Origin: Cryomorphaceae bacterium
GTDB taxonomy: Bacteria > Bacteroidota > Bacteroidia > Flavobacteriales > Schleiferiaceae
Length of the DNA stretch: 64,000 nt
Direction of reading: 5' to 3'
Assembly (NCBI GenBank): GCA_017858515.1
Contig: JAFMBM010000004.1
Location: forward strand, 32,546-96,545
The notes under the pieces are model-generated. The model searched no databases, was not told the DNA's origin, and saw nothing but the letters and a program-made list of their open reading frames with translations. The translations under genes were made by a program, and so were the position numbers. Positions 57,161 through 64,000 of this stretch are shown one piece after another. How positions within the stretch are numbered: the stretch's first letter is position 1; each line of letters opens with the position of its first letter.

Positions 57161-57499
57161 TTACGACTCTCTTGAACCAAGAAGTACAACTTCATTAGCT
57201 ACAACTTCGGTTTTATAACGTTTTTCTCCGTCTTTTTCGTAGCTGCTGTTTACAAGCTTTCCTGAGATCGCAATTTGTTGGCCTTTTTTTGTGTACTTTT
57301 CTAAGTACTCAGCTTGCTTTCCCCAAGCAATAACATTGTGCCATTGAGTTTCAGTTACTCTTTCTCCTTTGACATTCACATAGCTTTCATTTGTTGCTAT
57401 GGAGATTTTCGCCAACTTTTTTTTCTCTCCAAACTCTTTTAGGTCAGGATCTGAACCTAAGTTTCCAATGAGTTGCACTTGATTTCGAATTGTTGTCAT
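57161..57499 (-). CDS. ssb: Single-stranded DNA-binding protein
   Basis: 112-residue OB-fold protein with NQVQLIGNLGSDPDLKEF, ETQWHNVIAWGKQAEYLEKYTKKG and GKLVNSSYEKDGEKRY, typical of SSB. The usual acidic C-terminal tail (DDDIPF type) is missing; the protein ends VVLLGSRES. It is therefore probably a secondary SSB paralog rather than the replicative one, perhaps linked to the neighbouring DNA damage cassette. Confidence 0.93.
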   Translation of the reverse strand: MTTIRNQVQLIGNLGSDPDLKEFGEKKKLAKISIATNESYVNVKGERVTETQWHNVIAWGKQAEYLEKYTKKGQQIAISGKLVNSSYEKDGEKRYKTEVVANEVVLLGSRES

Positions 57500-57523
57500 A
57501 TAATTTGTTTTTAATTATGAAGA

Positions 57524-57531
57524 CAAATGTA
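57524..57531 (-). promoter_or_regulatory. Candidate -7 element of ssb
   Basis: TACATTTG on the minus strand matches TAnnTTTG, 25 bases upstream of the ssb ATG. Confidence 0.45.
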
Positions 57532-57591
57532 GCATATGTGTAGTCTATTTCCTTATATTTATCCGATTATAAACGATTAATTAAATAATCT

Positions 57592-57882
57592 ATGTCTCAA
57601 AATTGCAAAGAATGTGGTGTAAGGATTACTGGGAGATCTGATAAAGTATTCTGTTCTTCACACTGTCGAGTATCTCATAACAACATGAAATACAGAATCA
57701 TAAAACTTAATTCACATAGGGAAAATGCAGGGAAATCTCTAGCTATTCGCTCTTTAAAAATAACTTTTGAACTTCCCCTATGCAACAACTGCAGTTGGGG
57801 GAATGGGTCATGTACTTGTATTACAAAAATTAAAGACATGTCTCTAGGTCAATTTATAAGCGAGTTCAAAAAACAGGGGTAG
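57592..57882 (+). CDS. Small zinc-ribbon protein
   Basis: 96 residues. N-terminal zinc ribbon with C5-x2-C8-x12-C21-x3-C25 (CKECG and FCSSHCRVSHNN), resembling ribbons of the DUF2116 type. A second Cys-rich stretch follows (CNNCSWGNGSCTC, residues about 64-76), then an amphipathic C-terminal helix. I do not recognise the family as a whole. Divergent from ssb and 138 bases ahead of the S24 regulator, so it may belong to the DNA damage region. Confidence 0.72.
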   Translation: MSQNCKECGVRITGRSDKVFCSSHCRVSHNNMKYRIIKLNSHRENAGKSLAIRSLKITFELPLCNNCSWGNGSCTCITKIKDMSLGQFISEFKKQG

Positions 57883-57979
57883 TTCTTTGATAGATTGCAT
57901 ATCCATTAATTTTTTTTATCTATCGTTCAGGCATTTAACATCATAAATCACTTTCAGCTCCTTGTAAATGGCAATTTAA

Positions 57980-58015
57980 TTAGAATACTAACTATATTAG
58001 CAAAACTAATTATAG
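57980..58015. promoter_or_regulatory. Paired TTAG-N-CTAA sites, candidate operator of the S24 regulator
   Basis: Two inverted half-site pairs: TTAG-AATA-CTAA at 57980-57991 and TTAG-CAAAA-CTAA at 57997-58009; the second is extended to CTATATTAG / CTAATTATAG. They end 5 bases before the regulator's ATG and overlap a -7-like TATATTAG (57993-58000), as expected for autorepression. Confidence 0.5.
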
Positions 58016-58020
58016 AGGTT

Positions 58021-58803
58021 ATGTTAGCAGAAAACATAAAAAAACTAAGAAAGCTCAAAAAGCTTACACAGAATGATCTAGCAGAAAGATTAGGCGTTAA
58101 TAGATCAGCCATTGGAGCCTACGAAGAGGGGAGGGCAGAACCGCGTCTATCTACACTCAGGTTATTGTCTGCGTTATTCGAATGCTCTCTTGATGATTTA
58201 GTGTTAGGCAATGATGATTTGAGTAGAGAGCTTTCAGATGTAAAGGGAAAGAGTCTGCGAGTACTTCCGATTGTTGTTGACAAAGACGATCAAGAGCAAA
58301 TGAGCTTAGTGCCTATAAAGGCATCTGCTGGTTATGCACAAGGCTATGGAGATGTAGAGTTTATTCGAAGACTTCCACATTTTAAAATGCCATTCATTGA
58401 ATTATCTGCAAATAGATCGTATCGCGTTTTTCAAATTAAGGGAGACAGTATGCTTCCTGTATCTCCAGGCTCCTATATAATGTGTGAGTACATTCCTGAT
58501 TGGAATGAAATCCGAAGTGATGACTGCTATGTAGTTGTAACTCGAGAGGATGGAGTAGTATATAAGCGGCTAATAAATAGATTACGAGAGAACAACACCC
58601 TCCTTCTAAAGTCAGATAATATTCTTTACGAGCCCTATTCCATTTCTGCATCAAATATTCTAGAAATATGGAAAGCAAAAGGATTTGTAAGTTTCCGCTT
58701 GCCCGACGCTAATGAAGGATTAAACTCAATTCGACATGTTAGTGAAGTATTGCGTGAAATCAGAGAGGATGTGCGAAGTATTCGTCAAAAAACACAAGAC
58801 TAA
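58021..58803 (+). CDS. HTH-S24 (LexA/CI-like) transcriptional regulator
   Basis: 260 residues. XRE-type helix-turn-helix at residues about 5-60 (LTQNDLAERLGVNRSAIGAYEEGRAEPRL) and a C-terminal S24 peptidase domain. The self-cleavage elements are present: Ala103-Gly104 as possible scissile bond, Ser143 in GDSML and Lys182 in VVYKRL, with a Ser-Lys spacing of 39, close to LexA. This suggests RecA-stimulated autocleavage and control of the genes that follow (SRAP, DnaE2-like, DinB). Its DNA-binding domain is CI/XRE-like, not the winged helix of true LexA. Confidence 0.9.
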   Translation: MLAENIKKLRKLKKLTQNDLAERLGVNRSAIGAYEEGRAEPRLSTLRLLSALFECSLDDLVLGNDDLSRELSDVKGKSLRVLPIVVDKDDQEQMSLVPIKASAGYAQGYGDVEFIRRLPHFKMPFIELSANRSYRVFQIKGDSMLPVSPGSYIMCEYIPDWNEIRSDDCYVVVTREDGVVYKRLINRLRENNTLLLKSDNILYEPYSISASNILEIWKAKGFVSFRLPDANEGLNSIRHVSEVLREIREDVRSIRQKTQD

Positions 58804-58814
58804 TATTCAGCCTT

Positions 58815-59624
58815 ATGTGTGGTAGATATACAACGGTTAGCCGTATAGAGAGTATTGAAAAGCGCTTTGATGCACGCATCGAAAAACCGGGATTATACAT
58901 GCCTAATCCTAATGTATCGCCCGGAGAAAGAGCTATTGTAATAACCTCTGACCGGCCTGATACTATTCAGTTATTTCGGTTTGGAATGACTCCTTTCTGG
59001 GCAAATAAAAGAATGTATCTGATTAACGCTAGGTTAGAAGGAGATCATAATTCAGAAAACGACCCTAACTATAGAGGTGCGAAGGGAATTCTCAATAAGC
59101 CCGCATTTAGAAAGCCTATTCGCCAGCAAAGATGTCTTGTAATAGCCGATGGGTTTATAGAAGGACCCGAAAAAGAAAAGCTCAGCAAACCCTATTATGT
59201 TCATTTGAGAGCTGAGAGTAAACTATTTGCTTTTGCTGGAATTTGGGATCATTGGGCGGACCCAAGTACGGGAGAAATTGTCTACAGTTTTGCGATACTG
59301 ACTACCATTCCAAATAAATTATTGAGCAAAATAGGGCATCATAGATCCCCCGTAATTCTTTCGGAAGAAATGGAAAGGCAGTGGCTATCTCTGGATTCAC
59401 CTATAGATGAGCTTCTAACTCAGATTCAGCCTTATCCAGAAGATAAAATGAATGCATGGCCCATATCCATTGATATAAAAAAATCGGGATGTAAAAGAAT
59501 GGATATACTACAGCCTATAGGTGATCCCATATTTAAACAGTTTGATTTCCATGTTTTTAAAGAGATAAAGCTTCAGGGAATGGGGCAGAGTCCAGCTCGT
59601 GTTAGACGGATTAAAGAGGAGTGA
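58815..59624 (+). CDS. SOS response-associated protein, SRAP/YedK-HMCES family
   Basis: 269-residue protein that forms a covalent thiazolidine cross-link with abasic sites in single-stranded DNA. The catalytic Cys2 follows the initiator Met (MCGRYT); Asn71 (LINARLEG), Glu116 (DGFIEG, usually DGFYEW) and His175 (IGHHRSPV) complete the active site. It begins 11 bases after the S24 regulator, so both are in one transcript. The C-terminal extension of about 30 basic residues ends the protein. Confidence 0.93.
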   Translation: MCGRYTTVSRIESIEKRFDARIEKPGLYMPNPNVSPGERAIVITSDRPDTIQLFRFGMTPFWANKRMYLINARLEGDHNSENDPNYRGAKGILNKPAFRKPIRQQRCLVIADGFIEGPEKEKLSKPYYVHLRAESKLFAFAGIWDHWADPSTGEIVYSFAILTTIPNKLLSKIGHHRSPVILSEEMERQWLSLDSPIDELLTQIQPYPEDKMNAWPISIDIKKSGCKRMDILQPIGDPIFKQFDFHVFKEIKLQGMGQSPARVRRIKEE

Positions 59625-59747
59625 TTACGGGCCTTTTCTCTTTGTACTGATATTCTACAGATTACTTTAATCTTAGGTTATTATTCAATAGCCAAGGTCA
59701 TTCTCGTGCTTTTTCTTGAGGGTTTCACGTATCAGGTTAATTAAAAT

Positions 59748-62741
59748 ATGCTTCTCAATACACATACATATTACAGTCTTCGATTTGGTGTTCTTTCTCC
59801 AATAGAGCTTTTAAAGAAATTGGAATTAGGAAACTGGTCTGCTGCGGCATTAACAGATGTAAACAATACGTCTGCTGCTATGGATTTCATTCGATTGGCG
59901 CCTAAATATGGCATTAAACCCATTTTAGGGATAGATTTTAGAAATGGTGCAAAACAAAGGTATATTGGATTGGCAAAGAATAATGCTGGATGGCAAGAGC
60001 TCAATGAGCATCTTAGTTTTCATTTACATAATAAGCTGCCGTTCAGTAGGCCTTGCTTTTCGAGTAATATCATCACTTTATTTCCAGCTACGGACTTCCC
60101 TGATAATCTAGAGATAAATGAATATATTGGATTGAGAAGAAAAGATCTTATTCGCCTTAAAATCGGCAGGTTAAGTTGTCCTGAAGAAAAACAACTTCTA
60201 CTTCACACTTCTAGTTTTCATAATAAGAGAGATTTCAATATTCATAAGCTCCTTCGATGCATAGAAAACAACTGTTTATTGAGTAAACTTCCTCCCGAAG
60301 AGGTTTCAGATCCTGAAGATAGTATTCTATCCAAAGATGATTTTCTTGCTCTTTATCAAGACTTTCCAAATCATTTGGAACGGGCAGAAAAAATTCTCGA
60401 ATGCTGTGAGATTCATTTCGACTTTGGAAGGGCAGATGAGCACCACAACTTGAGAAGCTATACAAATAGGGAAGAGCTCGACTTTAGACTCATGAAACAT
60501 ATTTGTTGTAAGAATTTAGAATATAGGTATCCTAATCCTACTGATGTTGTTTTAAATAGAATTTCTAAAGAGCTGGAAGTCATACTACAAAAGAAATTCG
60601 TATCCTACTTTCTAATTAATTGGAAGATTGTAAAATACGCTAGAAGTAAGGGGTATTTTTATGTTGGAAGGGGGAGTGGAGCAAATAGCATTGTAGCATA
60701 TTTGATGCGAATAACCGATGTAGATCCAATAGAGCTAGACCTTTATTTTGAGCGATTTATCAATTTATATAGAGTAAACCCTCCCGACTTTGATATCGAC
60801 TTTTCGTGGTCAGATAGAGATGATATTATTCGATTTATTTTTTCGAGATTTAAACATGTGTCACTTTTATGTACATATGTAACTTTTCAGTATAAAGCAG
60901 TTATTCGCGAATTGGGAAAGGTTTTTGGGCTTCCCAAAAGTGAAATAGATAAACTAACCCGAAACTTTGTGTCTTACGATCAGTTGGATGAAGTTTCCAA
61001 ACTGTTGATGCGCTACGGTTCATATATGCAAGATTTTCCAAATTATCTGAGTATACACGCTGGAGGTATTCTTATTACTGATAAGCCAATAACTTATTTT
61101 ACAGCTACTTTTATGCCTCCCAAAGGCTTTCAAACTACACATTTTGATATGGTGGTGGCTGAAGACATATCCATTTATAAGTTTGATATTTTGAGTCAGA
61201 GAGGGTTGGGAAAGATTCGCGATGCCCTTGAAATGGTTCGTAAAAACTATCCAGAAAGACAATTACCTGATATACATGACATTCGGCAGTTTAAGGAGAA
61301 TCCTCGTATAAAGTCAATGCTACGAGACGCAAAAGCTATTGGATGTTTTTATGTAGAGTCTCCCGCAATGCGTATGTTAATGAAGAAGCTTCAAGTAGAT
61401 GATTATCTAGGACTTGTTGCTGCTAGTTCAGTCATTCGCCCTGGTGTGGCTAAATCTGGAATGATGCGAGAATACATACTCAGATATCGATTTCCTGAGA
61501 AGAGAAAAGACGCACACCCATTAATGATAGAGATAATGCCAGAAACTTTTGGTGTTATGGTGTACCAAGAGGATGTCATTAAAGTAGCGCACTATTTCGC
61601 AGGACTTAGTCTAGCTGAGGCAGATGTATTGAGACGAGGTATGTCTGGAAAATTTAGGGGAAGGGAGGAATTTGAAAAAGCACGAATCCAATTCTTTGAG
61701 GGTTGTAAAGAAAGAGGGTATAGCGATTCTTTAAGTAAAGAGGTCTGGCGGCAGGTAGAAAGTTTTGCGGGCTATGCATTTGCAAAGGGACATTCAGCTT
61801 CATATGCCGTAGAAAGCTATCAAAGCCTTTACCTAAAATCTTATTATCCAATGGAGTATATGGTAGCCACACTTAATAATGGAGGTGGATTCTACAGTCA
61901 GGAGTTGTATCTACATGAGGCTAGGATGCTTGGCGCCCTTGTAGAACCGCCCTGTGTAAATAAGAGTGGGGCTCTCTGTGAACTATACGACAGAACCATT
62001 GTACTAGGACTCGGAATGATTAAAGATCTTTCAGAAGAATGTATTCGCAAAATAATTATAGAACGAAATACTAAAGGAGAGTATACATGCCTTGTAGACT
62101 TTGTAAATAGGGTGGACGCTTCCCTAGAACAAATTCATTTACTTATTAAAATAGGTGCTTTTAGGTTTACATCTGCTGACAAGAAGACCTTACTATGGGA
62201 AGCCCATTTCTTATTGAATAAAACTCCAAAAAGACAAACAGACGCCAGTTTATTCAACGAACCACCCAAGCGCTTTCAACTACCGAAGTTAGACTTTGCA
62301 GAATTAGAAGATGCCTATGACGAGATTGAATTACTGGGATTTCCATTGTCTAACCCATTTGATCTCTATTTGTCAGATAAAGATGGAGTTATGTCCCAAA
62401 ATCTCGCACAAAATGTAAGTCAAAAAATTGAGTCTTTGGGTTATTTAATAACAGTTAAAACCACTAGAACTTCTAAAGGAGAAGCTATGTTTTTTGCCAA
62501 TTTTATAGATGCTAAGGGTGAATTTTTAGATACTGTTCATTTTCCCGATTGTGCTAGGCAATATCCATTTAGAGGGAAGGGAGTATATCATTTTTTTGGT
62601 AAGGTGGTAGAAGAATTTGATTGTTACACAATTGAAGTGGAGTGGATGAAAAAGATAGATATGAAGCCAGATCCTCGCTATGCAGATATTAAGCGTAAAA
62701 CATATATACACCCCAATAAAACCAATGTATTTCCAAGATAG
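59748..62741 (+). CDS. dnaE2: Error-prone DNA polymerase III alpha-type (DnaE2-like)
   Basis: 997-residue C-family polymerase, shorter than replicative DnaE (about 1160). The PHP domain is decayed: the metal motif HxH reads N4-T-H6, and the TDH motif is TDV (36-38), so proofreading or phosphatase activity there is unlikely. Polymerase acidic residues are D347, D349 and D351 in PPDFDIDFSW. YAFAKGHSASYAVESYQSLYLKSYYPMEYM matches the fingers region, and a helix-hairpin-helix and OB-like part follow. Gene order behind a LexA-like regulator indicates a translesion role. Confidence 0.9.
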   Translation: MLLNTHTYYSLRFGVLSPIELLKKLELGNWSAAALTDVNNTSAAMDFIRLAPKYGIKPILGIDFRNGAKQRYIGLAKNNAGWQELNEHLSFHLHNKLPFSRPCFSSNIITLFPATDFPDNLEINEYIGLRRKDLIRLKIGRLSCPEEKQLLLHTSSFHNKRDFNIHKLLRCIENNCLLSKLPPEEVSDPEDSILSKDDFLALYQDFPNHLERAEKILECCEIHFDFGRADEHHNLRSYTNREELDFRLMKHICCKNLEYRYPNPTDVVLNRISKELEVILQKKFVSYFLINWKIVKYARSKGYFYVGRGSGANSIVAYLMRITDVDPIELDLYFERFINLYRVNPPDFDIDFSWSDRDDIIRFIFSRFKHVSLLCTYVTFQYKAVIRELGKVFGLPKSEIDKLTRNFVSYDQLDEVSKLLMRYGSYMQDFPNYLSIHAGGILITDKPITYFTATFMPPKGFQTTHFDMVVAEDISIYKFDILSQRGLGKIRDALEMVRKNYPERQLPDIHDIRQFKENPRIKSMLRDAKAIGCFYVESPAMRMLMKKLQVDDYLGLVAASSVIRPGVAKSGMMREYILRYRFPEKRKDAHPLMIEIMPETFGVMVYQEDVIKVAHYFAGLSLAEADVLRRGMSGKFRGREEFEKARIQFFEGCKERGYSDSLSKEVWRQVESFAGYAFAKGHSASYAVESYQSLYLKSYYPMEYMVATLNNGGGFYSQELYLHEARMLGALVEPPCVNKSGALCELYDRTIVLGLGMIKDLSEECIRKIIIERNTKGEYTCLVDFVNRVDASLEQIHLLIKIGAFRFTSADKKTLLWEAHFLLNKTPKRQTDASLFNEPPKRFQLPKLDFAELEDAYDEIELLGFPLSNPFDLYLSDKDGVMSQNLAQNVSQKIESLGYLITVKTTRTSKGEAMFFANFIDAKGEFLDTVHFPDCARQYPFRGKGVYHFFGKVVEEFDCYTIEVEWMKKIDMKPDPRYADIKRKTYIHPNKTNVFPR

Positions 62742-63945
62742 ACAGATAGCCCATATGGATCTAGATAGCTTCTTTGTTTCTGTTGAGAGACTTATAGATA
62801 GCCGTTTAAATAATAGACCTATACTTATTGGTGGAACTAGCTCTCGAGGTGTCGTGGCATCCTGCAGCTACGAGGCTAGAGCCTTTGGTATTCACTCTGC
62901 AATGCCTATGAAAATGGCCAAACAGCTCTGCCCAGAGGCTATTGTTCTAAAAGGTAATAGCGGAACTTATAGTAAATATTCTCAACTTGTAACCGATGTT
63001 GTTCGAGAATCAGCTCCTGTATTTGAAAAAACATCTATAGATGAATTCTATATAGATTTCACTGGAATGGATCGATTTTTTGGAACATTCAAGTATGCTA
63101 AAGAATTGAGATCCAAGATAATTAAAGAAACTGGTCTACCCATTTCATTTGGCCTTTCTACAAATAAAACAGTATCTAAAGTTGCTACAGGAGAGGCAAA
63201 GCCAAATAATGAAATAGAAGTTTCAAAAGGAAATGAAAGACCCTTTTTAGCTCCTCTATCTGTTCAGAAAATTCCCATGGTAGGAGAGAAGACCTATCAA
63301 AAGCTCTGCGATTTAGGAGTGAAAAGAATTCACACAGTACAGGAAATGCCCGTAGATGTGATGGAAAGAGTACTAGGAAAATCGGGTAGGGGAATCTGGG
63401 AAAAAGCAAATGGAATCGACACGAGTTTAGTAATTCCATTTCAGGAAAGAAAGTCTATTTCTACTGAACGTACTTTCGATAAAGATACTATTGATGTACA
63501 TCGTTTGAAGGGAATTATCACTGCAATGACAGAGAATTTAGCCTTCCAACTTAGACGAGGCGATAAATTAACTGCCTGTGTATCCGTAAAAATTCGCTAC
63601 TCAGATTTTGATACTCACAGTCTGCAACAAAATATTCCATATACATCAGCAGATCATATTTTACTTCCAAAGATTCAAGAATTATTCGATAAACTATATA
63701 ATAAAAGACTCTTAGTTCGATTAATTGGAGTGAAATTCAGTCATTTAGTAGGGGGGGGATATCAAATAAATCTATTTGAAGACAATGAAAAGAATATCCA
63801 ATTATATCAAGCAATGGACAAGATGCGCATTCGATATGGAGATAGGGCAGTACTTAGAGCAAGTGGAATGGATGCTAAAACCATAGGAAGATCGAATCCT
63901 TTTAATGGAGACCCACCTCCATTACTAGCAAATCGAAGGATATAA
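62725..63945 (+). CDS. dinB: Y-family DNA polymerase IV (DinB)
   Basis: 406 residues from ATG 62725, which overlaps the end of the DnaE2-like gene by 17 bases; the frame is open to 62680 but the DinB N-terminus fits the later ATG. Catalytic residues Asp12 and Asp14 (HMDLDSFF), Asp106 and Glu107 (SIDEFYID). HhH motif around VQKIPMVGEKTYQKL. A clamp-binding motif QINLF lies at residues 347-351, close to the C-terminus. Partner of the DnaE2-like polymerase in lesion bypass. A run of eight G precedes the clamp motif. Confidence 0.94.
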   Translation: MYFQDRQIAHMDLDSFFVSVERLIDSRLNNRPILIGGTSSRGVVASCSYEARAFGIHSAMPMKMAKQLCPEAIVLKGNSGTYSKYSQLVTDVVRESAPVFEKTSIDEFYIDFTGMDRFFGTFKYAKELRSKIIKETGLPISFGLSTNKTVSKVATGEAKPNNEIEVSKGNERPFLAPLSVQKIPMVGEKTYQKLCDLGVKRIHTVQEMPVDVMERVLGKSGRGIWEKANGIDTSLVIPFQERKSISTERTFDKDTIDVHRLKGIITAMTENLAFQLRRGDKLTACVSVKIRYSDFDTHSLQQNIPYTSADHILLPKIQELFDKLYNKRLLVRLIGVKFSHLVGGGYQINLFEDNEKNIQLYQAMDKMRIRYGDRAVLRASGMDAKTIGRSNPFNGDPPPLLANRRI

Positions 63946-64000
63946 AGGGGATAAACTCCAATTTCCTTAGGCGGATCAAGAGTGTATACGTCTGTATGCT

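Overview
The window comes from an AT-rich genome of the phylum Bacteroidota, most likely a marine or saline-water member of the Flavobacteriales. The evidence is a type IX secretion plug protein, DUF3667, DUF349, DUF368, DUF6580 and DUF6913-like proteins typical of the group, a Na+-translocating NADH:quinone oxidoreductase, and several candidate promoters with the Bacteroidota -7 element TAnnTTTG. I cannot name the genus. Genes are dense on both strands, often overlap by a few bases, and several coupled genes start with TTG or GTG.

Layout. 1-4903: end of tatC, lptB, then a leftward run of tsaC/sua5, apaG, a DUF3667 membrane protein and the T9SS plug protein. 5000-12246: complete nqrABCDEF with a strong terminator, the flavin transferase apbE, and a convergent 67-residue Cys-rich membrane protein that I propose is the NqrM-type maturation factor. 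12311-18574: a TolB-like lipoprotein, a serine hydrolase, an inositol-phosphatase-like enzyme, a second YrdC-fold protein, transaldolase and sucC. 18657-24531: two divergent alpha/beta hydrolases followed by a tight operon of ATP-grasp ligase, GCS2-type carboxylate-amine ligase, class I glutamine amidotransferase and a second probable ligase. This is the best candidate in the window for an undescribed small-molecule or peptide-forming pathway.

24564-50857: mostly housekeeping genes: AlkB-like dioxygenase, M3 peptidase, a nonsense-interrupted outer-membrane-type gene, prmC, ligA, a 5'-nucleotidase split into a Tat-exported catalytic protein and a lipoprotein, dapA, an LpxH-like phosphoesterase, a glycosyltransferase, hutH, uvrB, DUF349, aroE, DUF368, a TPR protein, glmM, a cysteine desulfurase, a large conserved protein of unknown function, and a PhnP-like hydrolase. 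50884-57531: one tRNA-Met(CAT) with its own terminator, a START-like protein, a PAP2 phosphatase, an FAD oxidoreductase, DUF6580, an XRE regulator, a perfect 16-bp inverted repeat, an M14-like peptidase, an aldehyde dehydrogenase and ssb.

57592-63945: a DNA damage tolerance cassette. A small zinc-ribbon protein precedes an HTH-S24 (LexA-like) regulator with paired TTAG-N4/5-CTAA sites in front of it, a SRAP (YedK/HMCES) protein, a DnaE2-like polymerase with a decayed PHP domain, and a DinB polymerase with a clamp-binding motif. This resembles, in different form, the lexA-imuA-imuB-dnaE2 mutagenesis cassettes of other phyla.
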